Shown: positions 8,946-21,449 of the stretch, in pieces | How positions within the stretch are numbered: the stretch's first letter is position 1 | Layout of the letters: each line of letters begins with the position of its first letter | Assembly (NCBI RefSeq): GCF_007655135.1 | Contig: NC_045131.1 | Location: 6,882,001 to 6,946,000, forward strand | Source of the DNA: Punica granatum | Lineage: Eukaryota; Streptophyta; Magnoliopsida; Myrtales; Lythraceae | DNA length: 64,000 nucleotides | Direction: 5' to 3' | The notes under the pieces: generated by a model | What the model was told of the DNA's origin: nothing | Database searches by the model: none | The model's input: the letters and a program-made list of their open reading frames with translations, nothing else | Program-made: the position numbers and the translations under genes

Positions 8946-10560
8946 CGAATGATTATTTCTTCTTAATTATCATCTGGTGGTAGTGCAGGAACTGCGATTT
9001 TTATTATTCTCTCGAATTTTGTCATTCTTCAGCCTTTTTATATTTGCTTGCTTAGTTTAGAACCATCGAAATATATTTAAAAATATACGTATGACTCTGG
9101 CCACTTCTTCTTGGTTTCTTCTTTGCTGTCATTGTTAGTTGTTACGGCCATCTGATTTTCTTAACTAACAACGGATTGGGATACTGATTATAATTATATG
9201 CAAAAAAAAAGGAAAAAAGAAATTTCAAAGAAATTTCTCCTGGCCGGATTGGGATCGCAGGGTCGATCATTGATTGATACCCAAGACAAGACGAAGCAGT
9301 GGCATTCCTCGAAAATAACAGCAAAAATCGTGCCCAATAATGAAGCACAGAGCGCGCGAAGTAAGTCATTGCCGTTAATCTCCTGTCTTAATAACGCCCA
9401 TTAAACCGGAAACCAGAAAATACAGACAGAAACAAAGGATGCCCTCTCTCTCTCTCTCTCTCTCCATCCTCTGTCGCCCAGAGCCGAAGTGTATGGCCAA
9501 AACAGATCTCATCAGGAAGAAAATGGAAAAGAATAAAATTAATTAAACCCTAAAAAAAAGGAAACAAAATATGTTTCTATCTAAAGAAATTCTCCCATCG
9601 ATTATAGTTCATCACTTGTGCTTACACCTATTTTCCATAATGTGTGAAAATAGCCGAGCCATGACATGTATGTGAAGATTCAATAATTTTTCCAAAGTCT
9701 CGGAGGAATTTCGGGTCGGATTTGGAGGAAGTTGGCCGTGGATATTGATTCGTATAATATCGGATATCTGAGTCGGATATATCTTCGACATATTTTGTTA
9801 TTTTATTTCTAGGTAGGCTAGGAGATAATTTCCTATTTTGATAATATCTCGGCATCGTATATTGTGGCGTATGCGATTTAAATATATTTTCTAGGGTTTT
9901 AATGCACACGTCTATATATACGTGTCGTCTAGTTCGTTGTAACTCTACGCACATCAATCAATCAAACTCGTACTTTTCCTATATTTCGTTTATTGCACTT
10001 TACTTATCCCGCACTTTCGTTCACCATGCCTTTCTATACTCATACCTTTATCTTCAACCAATTCCTCGTGAATCAAATCTATCATCGTTTTTGGAGCTTT
10101 CAAGCACCAAGGCAAGATCCTATCATCCTTCGGCACCACTTGCCGTAGCTTGCTCAAGGTTCAAGTTTACTTGCACGAGTGAAATTGTTCCATCTTTGGC
10201 TTTTTTCCTGAGGCCGAGGTTTTGGCCGAATTTTATCAAGTTGGCTCCACAGCCACTTCGCGGTTTCGGACTCTCGTTCAAGTGGATTTTGGTGAAGAAC
10301 TCAAAACGGCTAAATCCCCGAGTCATAAATCGTTTGAGACGCACTTGGACTTTAAATTAAAAATCTAGCCGCCACTCAATCCGCGGACTTCTAAAGCCGT
10401 GGTACGGCGTTTTGCATCGGTAGACCTGGCTAGTGACACATTAATTCTTGGAACCGCTTAGTGGCACACCTGTAATCACCACAGGCGTGGCCCAACTTGT
10501 GTTCGACGTATTTGACGTGATAAACAACGTGACATGAGAAAATACGGAAGATACTCTAAC
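8946..10560. other. Spacer with a possible LTR-type remnant
   Basis: There is no supportable gene here. 9630-10500 matches 29390-30300 of unit 2 and contains a (ta)-rich, TATA-like stretch followed by a Ser/Leu-rich pseudo-coding region (about 9900-10360) that is frameshifted relative to unit 2. It could be a decayed retroelement end, but no primer-binding site, reverse transcriptase or paired LTR is visible. A (ct)n microsatellite lies near 9450. The part 9150-9440 differs from unit 2 (about 28720-29220), showing an indel or replacement. Confidence 0.45.
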
Positions 10561-12600
10561 AAGTGAGCAAGCGGGTGTTGAATCTCTCGAGTAATTGCTA
10601 GTTAATTATAGCAATCTCATTTGAATTTTTCTAACACACTGATGAAAGCTCCGGATAAAATAGGGGGGAAATTTAAATCTCAAATTTGGGGGTAAAAGAT
10701 GTCTCCATGCGATGAAATTATACCTTGTTACATGACGTGAGAAAACACATAATAGACTTCATCAAGTGGACAAATGAGTATTGAATCACTCGAGTAATTG
10801 CGAGTTAATTAATTATAGCAATCTCATTGATTTTTTTCTACCACATTAAGACATATTAGGCCTTGTTTGAAAATGGAGTTAAGTGCATTTCAACTATGTG
10901 AATATATATATATATTTATATATATATATATATATAATTGGGTTGTAATAATAAGGTGAATGGAGAAAATAAAAAAGTAATGACTGTGTTGTTCAATTAT
11001 GGGAAAAAATGATAAAAATAATGAATAATTACGAGAAAGTAATGATTGTATTGTTAAATTGTGGAAAAAATAATGAATAATTGAGAGAATTTAGTATTAA
11101 AAATTGAATCGAATGGTAGTTAAGATAAAAAAAATTGAAAAAACACAGAATAGACTTCATCAAGTGGACAAATGAGTATTGAATCACTCGAGTAATTGCG
11201 AGTTAATTAATTATAGCAATCTCATTGATTTTTTTCTACCACATTAAGTTCATATTAGGTCTTGTTTGGAAATGGAGTTAAGTGCATTCCAACTATTTAT
11301 ATATATATACATACATATTTAATTGGGTTGTAATAATAAGGAGAATAGAGAAAATAAAAAGGTAATGATTTTCTTGTTGAATTATGGGAAAAAGTGAGAA
11401 ATAGTAATGAATAATTACAAGAAAATAATGATTGTGTTATTGAATTATGAAAAAAATAATGAATAGTTGAGAGAATTTAGTATTAAAAATTGAATTGAAT
11501 GGTAATTAAGATAAAAAAATTGAAAAAACACAGAATAAACTTCATCAGGTGGACAAATGAGTAGTGAATCACTCAAGTAATTGCGAGTTAATTAATTATA
11601 GCAATCTCATTGATTTTGAAGCCTCTCCATCATAGCTTGGTAGAGTATACCATCCAAATTTCCGCTGAATTCTACGCTATCCAAATGAAAACCACCGCTA
11701 AGCCCAGTTCGACCATACAAATTTGCTGGGAGCCTCCTCCTGATGGCTTTCACAAACTAAATTCCGATGGATGTTCGAAAGGTAACCCAGGCTCAGCTGG
11801 CGCAAGGGGGTCTCATTCGGGAATCTATGGGTAGATGGGTCGGTGGTTTCAGGATGAATCTCGGGTGCGCCACCAATCCTATAGTTGAGCTCAAAGCTCT
11901 TCGCCAAGGATTAATCACTGCTATAGAATGTGGAGTCAACAACTTGATTGTTGAGTTTGATGCAAAGCTAGTTCTTGGTTGGGTATGGGGGAACACAACC
12001 AATATGGTGCTAATGAACTTGATTGATGATTGCAGGACCCTGTGCCAACAATTTGATGCTATCTTACTCGGGCACATCTACAGAGAAGCAAACAAGTGTG
12101 TTGATCACCTAGCCAATCTTGGAGCCGATCTACCGGATTGCCTTGTTAATTTATCTCACCCGCCTCCTTCCATTAGGATGCTTTCATTTGAAGATATTAT
12201 GGGGCTTTCGTCCCTTGCGCACGGATGCTTAAGTTTTAATGAATTCTCTCATTTTACCAAAAAAAAATATACATATATTTAATTGGGTTGTAATAATAAG
12301 GTGAAGGGAGAAAATAAAAAGTTAATGATTGCGTTGTTAAATTATGAGAAAAAGTAATGAATAATTACGAGAAAATAATGATTGTGTTGTTGAATTGTGG
12401 AAAAAGTAATAAACAGTTAAGATAATTTAGTATTAAAAATTAAATTTAATGGTAATTAAGATAAAAAATTGAAAAAAACACAGAATAGACTTCATCAAGT
12501 GGACAAGTGAGTATCGAATCACTCAATAATTGCAAGTTAATTAATTATAGCAATTTCATTGATTTTTTCCTCCACAATAAGGCAGATTAGACTTGTTTGG
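10560..12600. repeat. 380-bp tandem repeat array, unit 1 (about 4 copies)
   Basis: The marker acttcatcaagtgga occurs at about 10755, 11153, 11538 and 12489. The last spacing is inflated by an inserted LINE fragment. Each unit has gagttaattaattatagcaa, a cttgtttggaaatggagtta segment, a variable (ta)n tract, aattgggttgtaataataag and several agtaatgattgt motifs. It is AT-rich and non-coding, and it ends directly at the 5' UTR region of the PES gene. Confidence 0.9.
11616..12282 (+). pseudogene. 5'-truncated LINE fragment: RNase H-like domain (RVT_3 type)
   Basis: The two frames together read WEPPPDGFHKLNSDGCSKGN, then VELKALRQGL, VEFDAKLVLGW and YREANKCVDHLANLG. These are the ordered motifs of the plant non-LTR retroelement RNase H domain, with the acidic residues D (NSDG), E (VELK), D (EFDA) and D (CVDH). 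One extra A near 11807 (gctggcgcaaggggg) shifts the frame. The 3' end has an A-run after ttttacc, as expected of a retroposed LINE end. It sits inside a 380-bp repeat unit and is absent from unit 2. Confidence 0.82.
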
Positions 12601-14577
12601 AAATGGAGTTAAGCGCTTTCCAACTGTGTGTGTGTGTGTACATATATATACATTGAACGCGCGACCCTCTTCTTGTTTCAGTTGGAGCGTTGTATGCAAC
12701 TCTCTGTCTCTGTCTCTCTCTGGGGTGGAAGGGTCTCTCTTCCCCATTAGAATCCGCTGCCGGAGGGTAGCAAAGTTCCTTCCTTTATCGGTTTCCTTTG
12801 TAGAAAGGGTAGGAAAGACTTTGGGTTGGTTTGTGGCATTGTTTGCTGCAGTGTAAGCTGATGGCATCATCATTTGCCAATTTCCTCGTGTTGCCTTCAT
12901 TGGTGCTGGGCTCGGAAGTAGTTAGGCCTCGTTGCCGGGTCCTAGCTAGGAATGCTCCTGGCAGAGGCGACCAGGCGGTCTCATCGCTCGAGCTGGTCGC
13001 ACTTAATGGGACCCCTCCTGCTCCTACTCCGGTGGCGGATAAGGAAGAAAGAAGTTTTGAGTCCGTGGTAGGAGGGAATGGGCGTTTCGGCATGGCATTT
13101 GAGGTCGAGGAGGAAAGGTTTCCTGCAAGCGGGGAGGAGAAGAAGAGGAAGGAACAACTGAGAAGGTTCGATGATGGTATGGGTGTGGATAAGTTGGAGA
13201 TTCTGTGGGATGATGGGTATGGGAGTGTGACCATTAAGGATTATCTCGATGCCTCGAAGGAGATACTGAAGCCCGATGGAGGCCCGCCCCGATGGTTTTG
13301 CCCTGTTGAGTGTGGTCAGCCCTTGAAGGATTCTCCAGTCCTTTTGTTTTTGCCTGGTAATACTTGCATTCACGTTAGCATATGTCCTGCAGTCGGTTTA
13401 GAGAATTCGCGCGTTAACTTCCATCCCATTGTTGGGTACGTAAAGTGGGTAGGAACTTCTGCAATAAGAGAGGGAAAATAAGTGGGTGAATGTTGTGGTT
13501 GAGACTGGAAATGAGCAGGAGAAAACTTTATGGAATGTTAAACAGTATAAGTTGGTTCTAAAAGTTCATTAAAACCCTTTGGCGGAACGAAGATTGATGA
13601 TCGGATATTTTTTGTTTTGGCATATGAATGACTAAGTACTGATATTACTCCCTATTCAGAAGTGGTTTTTCTTTTTTGGTATTGTCATGTGGCATATTGC
13701 AAGTTGTTAGTTTGATATCTTGAAGTTCTTCAACGGTATGCATTGGGAAAGATGGTTTACAGAACTGCTCTCGTGCAGGTCTTGATGGCATGGGAATGGG
13801 CCTCATTTTGCACCATAAAGCACTTGGGAGGTAAGTAATGTCCTGTTATTCCCATTTTTATGAAATCCTCTGTTCTTCAAAGATGTTTATATGCACGAGT
13901 GCTTTGGGAGGGCGATTGTGAATGCCCGAATCCAAATTACTTGGTCACAAGCAGAGGTTCTTATGCAGAATTCTTACACTGCAGGGTCTTTGAGGTCCGA
14001 TGCTTGCATATTCCTGTTCAAGATCGGACACCCTTCGAAGGTCCGAAACCTTCAAACACTATATATCATAGGTTGAGTCATGTTGTCTCTATATTTGCAT
14101 GATGTGTTCAAGGTTGAATATACCTATGACATTATTTTGGTTTCAGTGTCATGAATCCTTTTTACTGCAGGGCTTGTGAAGCTAGTCGAGGAAACTGTGA
14201 GCCTTGAGCATGCTACTTCTCCAAAGAAGCCCATCTATCTGGTCGGGGATTCCTTTGGAGGATGCGTTGCTCTTGCTGTCGCTTCTCGTAACCCTTCCAT
14301 CGACCTGGTAGTAATACTCGCCAATCCAGGTTAGTTTCTCGGTTCAATTTTTCAGTTTCTAAGTCAAATTAAATTAGCAAAACACAATTAAGAAATAGTA
14401 GTATTACGAGAAGATTTAAATCATGTTTGTTTTATTTTAGCTACGTCATTTGGGCAGTCGCAGCTGCAACGTCTGTTGCCTGTGTTGGAGGCTTTGCCCG
14501 ATGAGCTCTACTTCACCATTCCCTATCTCCTTAGCTTTGTAATGGGTAAGTTCTTGCCTGTCGTGGATTGACTGCAC

Positions 14578-14763
14578 CCGGGGATGGACTGAGGGGGGCA
14601 GTCGCTCCCCTTAAAATTTTGACGTTATAAAGAAATTTATATATTATATATAGTCCTTTTTTTATATGAAAATCCTTATATTCACCCCCTAAATTGGGAG
14701 CATTATCATTTTATGCTCCCCTCAAAGAGTTCGCCTCCCTCAATCGAAATCCTGGGTCTGTCC
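14578..14763. mobile_element. Small MULE-like MITE in PES intron 5, unit 1
   Basis: The 186-bp segment is flanked by a 10-bp direct repeat ttgactgcac (14568-14577 and 14764-14773). The ends are related as weak inverted repeats (ggatggactgagg against ggacagacccagg). The same element is in unit 2 (36037-36233), so it predates the duplication. Confidence 0.6.
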
Positions 14764-14997
14764 TTGACTGCACTCAAGCTCTTTTTGATTAAAACCATGC
14801 AATTTCTTGTGCTAAAGATTTTTGTTTGTTAACTCTTACTGTTGTTGCTTGTTGTGACATAAGGTGATCCCATGAAGATGGCAATGGTCAACATAGATGA
14901 TAAACGTCCCCCTAGACTTCAACTGGAATAGTTATCAGGCAATCTCACGACTTTATTGCCCCGACTCTCTGTAAGAAACATTGGATTTGTTTCGAAC

Positions 14998-15733
14998 CAA
15001 GGTTGTCAGAATCGTGATTCTAACTAGAATCGGTCGAGGGTCGTGGAATCGTGAATCGTAGAATTGAATCGTGAATTGTAAGATTGTACCTATAATTAAA
15101 AAAATGCATATATATATATATATATACATACAAATCCTATTTTAGAAATAGTAGAAGTAACCATCAAATGATAAATCTTGATGATTCCTACTTCATTCAT
15201 CAAAATCATATGGTGCTTAGTCTTCACAAGAGAGCGCCCTCACTATAACAACTTCCAATGAAAATCGATATAGTACTGTGGTCACGGATCTTATAGGCGA
15301 AACTGCTTTTCCTCCCTAACTTCTTTGTCTGTCCCTTCTTGGAATCATCTAACCTAAAAAAGTCGAAAAAAAATTCTAGCCTAAATTATCTCAAATCGGA
15401 CGGCAATCAGGAATCGGTCGGAACCCAATTCGAAGCAGTTCCATAAACTTTCCAGGTTCCTATCACTTACAAATATGAGACAAGTTTCAAACTTTTCATA
15501 AAATAAGAGAACCAATGAGCAATATTATCGCACAATGAGAGAGATGAGGAGGGAGAGAGAGGGGACCTACAACTTTGGATTGAAACAGTCCGATTCTACG
15601 ATTCTGCGATTCGAATCGCGATTAAGCCACGATTCTACCTTCCCGATTCATGCAATGGAATCGGAATCGGTAGTCACCCCTTGAATCGTAGAATCGTAAG
15701 ATTCTATGATTCGAATTGCGATTCTAACAACCA
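14998..15733. mobile_element. Mutator-like MITE in PES intron 6, unit 1 only
   Basis: The 736-bp insert is flanked by a 10-bp target duplication tgtttcgaac (14988-14997, 15734-15743). The termini are inverted repeats: caaggttgtcagaatcg at the left and, on the complement of the right end, atggttgttagaatcg. The inner parts are rich in gattc/gaatc motifs in both orientations. No transposase frame is present. The empty site is visible in unit 2 near 36460 (tttgtttggaactag). Confidence 0.88.
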
Positions 15734-18700
15734 TGTTTCGAACTAGTTTCTTTCTCTTTCTTTTTTCTTTTGGTGTTTTTTAATTCGCGATTCATTCAAT
15801 GTGTATGTCAGACGCTATATGGCATCATACCCAAAGGAACTCTTCTCTGGAAACTCAAATTGTTCAAGTCAGCTTCTTCTTATGCTAATTCTCGACTTCA
15901 TGCCATCAGAGCCGAAGTTCTTGTGCTTGCTAGGTAATACTGATCTCTCTTATTTTTTACCACAAGGTCATTTATTTTCTATTGCTTTCCACAAGCTGGT
16001 AGTGTTGTGACACATCTTTCTTCAGTGGGAAGGATAACATGATTCCGAGTAGGGAAGAAGGTCAGCGGCTTGTAAAATCAATACGAAACTGTAGAGTTCG
16101 GCACTTTAAAGACAATGGACATACTCTCTTAATGGTAAATGTTAATTTAGTTCATCTTCGTGTAAAATGACCTTATCTTATTTTTTATTTTGTTCGGCGA
16201 TAGCCAAGTACCTGTCTTTTTGACAATGTCTTTGCTCTGTTATAACAGGAAGAAGGCATTATCTTGCTGACAGTCATTAAAGGTACTCGCACATACCGGC
16301 GTTCAAGGAGGCACAATGACGTCTCTGATTTCCTGCCCCCAGTATGTGGGAATTCAAAACCGGATTCGAGCAGATAACCGGGTAATAACTCAGCAGGACA
16401 ATGCTGTGGAAGTTTTCTTCTATTTCCTGTCATCACATGTCTCTGCAAACATTAGTTGCATCATGCTGTCAATCAAAATTGACTGACATGCTGAGTCAAA
16501 ATGAAATTGCAGGCTATTCCGTTATGCTTGTAGTTCTGCACTCTACTCGACTTTAGAGGACGGGACGATTGTGAAAGGTCTATCAGGGGTCCCATCAAAA
16601 GGTCCAGTGTTGTTAGTGGGTTATCATATGTTAATGGGCTTTGAGCTCTATTCTCTGGTTGAAGAATTTCTACGGGAGAAGAACGTTCTCGTGAGGGGTG
16701 TGGCCCATCCGGAGCTGTTCATGGGGAGTATTACGGAGAGCCCAACTTCAGAATTTTCCTTGCCCAATTGGTTTAAAGTTTTTGGAGCTGTCCCTGTAAC
16801 AGCGAGTAACCTCTACAAATTGCTCGCGACGAACTCTCATGCTCTACTTTACCCCGGTGGTGTACGCGAGGCTTTCCATTATAAGGTTTGTTGAGTATTT
16901 CTTACTGTTAAGCATCCGAGGTCTCTAGAAAGCTGAAACTGCTTGGAATTGAAATAACGCTAGCAGAATTGATTAGACGAGATATATCAGAATAAAATGT
17001 ATTCAGGACAGAAAGTTTCTTGTCAGAGAATTGCCTTACCGTGTTGCTTCTGTAGCAATTTGTGCTGTTTGCTGAATTGATTTTCGACATCGTTTATTAG
17101 TTTTCTGACATATGCAGGGTGAAGAGTACAAGGTTATATGGCCTGATCAACCAGAATTTGTGAGAATGGCTGCTCGATTCGGGGCCACTATTGTACCATT
17201 CGGAGCTGTTGGGGAGGATGACATCGTAGAAGTAAGCTTGCTCTGCTGCTTATTTTATTGTTAAATTTGTTCGTCTTGAATGACCCTTTGGGATGAAACG
17301 GGACTGGTTTTCAGACTCTGAGCAGCTTCTTTATCCTGAGTTAGACGTTCAGGTCAATATCTCATTATTTTGGCGGTTGATGCTCTCGTACTTTTGAATT
17401 TGCAGTATGTCCTTGATTACAATGATATGATGAAGATTCCTTTTCTTAACGACTACATCAAGGAATTAACTCAGAAGACAATAAGAGTGAGGTATGGATC
17501 TTATAATTGTTCTGTTTGAATAGCAAATATGATTTGCCTGCATTTACGGTTAAGGCATGGATTTGTAGATCGAAATGTAGGGCCAATGGAACCAATTTGT
17601 GTCCCTTGCTTACCCTTTTCAATAAGTTTCATCATACGTTCATTGACATACATCTCGAGTACATATACCTAGGTCCTATCGTCTGACATGACAATATACC
17701 TTGATTACAGGGACAGTGGGAGTGGTGAAGTAGCTAACGACCAGCTTTTCCTTCCGGGGATTTTGCCAAAAGTACCAGGAAGGATATATTATTTGTTCGG
17801 GAAGCCCATTGAGACTCGTGGAAGAGAGGAAATACTCATGGACAAGAAGAACGCCTCCGAGCTCTACTTCCAGATAAAGTCCGAAGTCGAACGTAGCATG
17901 GCTTACTTGCTCAAGAAGCGAGATGAGGATCCTTACAGAAACATATTTGATCGAGTCACTTATCGGGTCCTCCATTCTCCAAGCAATGAGATCCCAGGAT
18001 TCAAGCCATGAACAAGGGTAACCATCGAATATACAAATATTAATTGGACAAGACAGCATTTCTTTTGCAACAGGTAAACAGGCATTCATAGTGGAAATAT
18101 GTAAAAGGTTGTGTGTTGTACATCATTTTTACTGGAATTTTGTCTTTAGAAATGAGTCGGTTCATAAAGCCTTTTACTCCAATAACTTTCCCGATTTCTT
18201 TCTGTAGTCTGTATTTCTCGAATTTTACATATAAGATCGTTGAAGATAACAATGATATAATCTTTGAAATTGGATACCTTGATAAAGCTATAATTCATGC
18301 TTTGGTGCGATGGACGGGAAACTGATTGGCGTGAAATTGATTCATCAAAAACAAAACAAAAAATCATAAAAAAAGAATGGTGTGAGATTGCCGCGCGGAA
18401 GAATCCAATCATGTAGGATGACTCCGCACCGTTTCATTCCACATTACTAGATATGACATAAGATGTTCACCTTCAGATCAGTTCGAATCCTTTCCTTTTC
18501 ATTTCTCATATGTCTTACCGGAAATGTCGTGATTCCTGGGGAGGCAGGATAAGAATGTTCTGTCAATTATTGGTTCTTGGAATAAAGGCTTCCTGCTTTA
18601 CAAGGAATCTCGCATTCAACTCTACAGTCTGAAGAGGAAACACATGATGTTACATAACAGATATGATCTTCACCGAGTGAGGGCGATTTGGTTGTTTCGA

Positions 18701-18739
18701 TGTTGAAAGAGAGATCTTTCGTCTCTGCTTCACTGCTTC

Positions 18740-21247
18740 ATGGCTGAGTATCGGTTCGGACATAGAGGCTATAACCCCTCATATGAGGTAGACCCTTGGA
18801 ACCATGAGTGGAGCTACAACTTATTAAATTTCCATTGGGCTTATACATGATTTGACTTATTTTCACTTAAAAGCTTAAGTTGATAAGTAGTGGTACTCAA
18901 GCCATAAATTAACCCATTGATTTTCCTTTTCTTTTCCAATGTGAGATTTATCTCATTTTACTCCTTAATGCCCGCCTTCACGTGCAACGTGTGATCTATA
19001 TCTACCTACACATTGTCACGTGCCCTTAAACACCCGCCCACAACAATTGACCTCGAGCTAGGCTCAACTTCCGTGCTCGAGCGAGGGGGACTAACACGAG
19101 GCGCACTTTGGCTACACTCAACGTATTGGGCCTAGCGTGGTGTGGATGCGCACACGTGTAACCTAGGCTCTGATACCATATTAAAATTTTCATTGGGTTT
19201 ATACGGGCTTGGGCCCATTTCCACTTAAAAGCTCAAGCTGATAAGTGGTGGTACCCAAACCATATATTAACCCATGGATTTTCCTTTTCTTTTCTGATGT
19301 GGGATTTATCCCTGGCCCGAGCACGGAAGATACCACCACTTATTAGCTTGAGCTTTAAAGTGGAAATGGGCCAAAACCCGTATAAGCCAAATGGAAATTT
19401 AATATGGTATCAGAGCCTAGGTTATGCGTATACATGCCTACGCGCGTGTGCGCACCCACACCACGCCAGGCCCAGTATGTCTAGTGCAGCCAAAGTGCGC
19501 CTCGTGTTAGTCCCCCATCGCCCGTGCAAGGAAAAAGAGTCCGGCTCGAGGTCAATTGTTGAGGGCGGGTGTTTAAGGGCACGTGACAACGTGTAGGCTG
19601 AAATAGACCACACGTTGCACGTGAGGGCGGGTGTTGAGGAGTAAAATGGGATAAATCCCACATCGGAAAAGAAAAGAAAAATCAATGGGTTAATATATAG
19701 ATTGGGTACCACCACTTATTAGCTCGAACTTTTAAGTGAATATGGACCCAAATTCGTATAAGCCCAATGGAATTTTAATTCAACTCCGATCACCTGAGTC
19801 GTCCGATGGGTTTGGATCCGGATGGAAGGAGGTATGCCGGCGCCACACCCTGGAATCCTGCTCCAAATAGCTATGTTGTACAGACGGAGATGTATATTGT
19901 TCGTCCAACAGCCTCTAGCGGATATGTCTATCCTCGGAAGGCCGGTTACAGGATGAACTATGACTTCGACGATAATAGCCAGTGGCACAGGAATCCTTCG
20001 GTGCCTAGCTGGCCTGTCAATGACCGTCCACCAAAAGTCGAGGAATTCCTTACCAAGGACCAAACTGAAGCAAGCCGGCCCTCAGGGTTCAACAGCCCTC
20101 CTCCGACTCCAGGGAATTGGGGACAAAACTCTTACCCAGCTGAATTCGAGGAACCGTACACTAGATACCACAATGAAGCGAGCCGGCCCGTCCGGTCAGG
20201 CATCCCCCCTCCAGTCACAGGAAACTGGGCCCAAAATCATACCCCCACAAACTATGGCACATATCCCGTCCCATCGGGGTATCCCTCTTATTGGCCGAGC
20301 AGGATCGAGAGGAGTACTGCAGAACCACCGCCGTCTTTTGGCTCTGGAGGTAGGGCTAACCCTAGCAGGGAAAACTCTCATCATCAACCAGAACCAAGTC
20401 AAGGCTCGAGCCTCAGCAGGCCCATATATGACATTGACAAAGCGGTAGAATACCTAAAGGAAACGCTCAAGCCTTTCTCCAGCCAAACAGCCCGCCCAGT
20501 TCCCAGTAGCCCATGGCCCCGAGCCCGGAACCAGCAGTGCATAAAAGAGATGGTGCTGGACCGGGAATTCCCGGCATGGAAGATGTGAAGACACATAATA
20601 AACCATCTCTAGAGCCGAACACGACAGATGCGGCTCATACAGGTACAATTACCAGCAGGCCGACCACGACAGATACGGCTTATACAGGTAGCGACATTGG
20701 CAGGCCGAACACGATGGATGCAACTCATACGGGTGCTATCGCTCATACGGGTACTATGACTAGCAGGCCAAACGTGACGGATGCGGCTTATACAGGTAGT
20801 ATCACTGGCAGGCCAAACACGATGGATGCAACTCATACGGGTACTACGACTAGTAGGCCGAACACAATGGATGCAGCATATAAAGGTAGTACCACTAGCA
20901 GGCCGAACACAATGGATGCAGCATATACAGGTAGTACCACTAGCAGGCCGAACACAATGGATGCAGCTCATACAGGTACTACGACTAGCAGGCTGAACAC
21001 AATGGATGCGACGTATACAGGTAGCACTAGCAGGCCGAACAAGACGGATGCAGCTTATACGGGTGCTATGACTAGCAGGCCAAATGGGACGGATGCGGCT
21101 TATACAGGTAGTACCGGCAAGCCGAACACTACAGATGCAGCTTATACAGCTTCTATGACTAGCAGGCCGAACGCGACGGATACGGCTCATACGGGTACAA
21201 TTACTAGCAGGGAACTTGCAAAGAGGTTTAATGGACTTCTGATGTGA
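18740..21247 (+). pseudogene. Repeat protein A2, disrupted copy of A
   Basis: It begins MAEYRFGHRGYNPSYEVDPW like A1, but the frame runs into a TRIM insertion after 27 codons and stops at 18848-18850. Past the insertion the A sequence resumes (19786). A single C is missing near 20492 (agcccgccc against agccccgccc in A1), so the Pro-rich part (19806-20588 frame) and the repeat part (20513-21247 frame) lie in different frames. The 45-bp promoter segment with the TATA box is also deleted. The repeats number about 13, one more than in A1, and the cap RELAKRFNGLLM is intact. Confidence 0.9.
18822..19780. mobile_element. Inverted TRIM retroelement dimer inserted in A2
   Basis: The 959-bp insert is flanked by a 5-bp target duplication caact (18817-18821, 19781-19785). 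The plus-strand half has a 5'-truncated LTR, the tRNA-Met type primer-binding site tggtatcagagc (about 19405-19420), a short internal part without coding capacity and a 3' LTR from about 19633 (tgttgaggagtaaaatgg) to 19780. The left half is the same element in reverse (gctctgatacca near 19175), so LTR ends point outward on both sides and the whole is a long inverted repeat. The empty site is intact in A1 (ggctacaagtccgatcac). Confidence 0.88.
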
Positions 21248-21449
21248 CTGCTCATGTACGATGAATATATTGAAACATGCATTTGTATGAAACTCTTTTT
21301 TTTTTTTTTGTGTGCGTGTCTGAGTTTCAAGGAGATGCTTCTGCTATATGCAGATATCATATATCTATCTATGCTTGTATATTGGCATCAATGTTGTACG
21401 ACATAGTGATGATGAACGTCACCAATCTTCTTCATGAATCTCTTTCAAA

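Larger units (their letters stand above)
12861..18011 (+). pseudogene. PES2-like: Phytyl ester synthase-like acyltransferase, copy 1, disabled
   Basis: This has the same 13-exon layout as the intact copy at 34305-39810: 12861-13356, 13779-13830, 13985-14040, 14171-14329, 14441-14545, 14864-14970, 15812-15933, 16026-16134, 16249-16381 (frameshifted), 16513-16885, 17118-17231, 17406-17491 and 17711-18011. Two lesions break it. The codon that is CAG (Gln) in the intact copy is TAG at 14929-14931 in exon 6. One C is missing in the C run at 16335-16340 in exon 9, giving a stop within about 15 codons. All other exons and splice sites remain intact, so the inactivation is recent. At best it could make the N-terminal hydrolase half. 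The start is the first ATG in frame and begins a plastid-transit-like sequence (MASSFANFLV). Confidence 0.9.
1..18451. repeat. Tandem segmental duplication, unit 1 (modules A-B-C-array-P)
   Basis: The sequence at the start of the window recurs, slightly diverged, from 18452 (both begin agatatgacataa). Every module that follows recurs in the same order and orientation: repeat-protein gene A, 113-bp repeats, gene B, a long AT-rich spacer, pseudogene C, the 380-bp array and the phytyl ester synthase gene. The distance between the two A start codons is 18392 bp. By eye most aligned stretches look more than 90 percent identical. The left edge may lie outside the window. Confidence 0.93.

Noticed and set aside
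9900..10360. 152-codon plus-strand frame resembling a small gene
   Set aside because: The matching region of unit 2 is frameshifted and shorter, and the composition is low in information. It is more likely a decayed repeat.
19174..19420. tggtatcagagc and its complement as tRNA genes
   Set aside because: Only the 12-base primer-binding complement is present. There is no tRNA cloverleaf, and it sits between TRIM LTRs.
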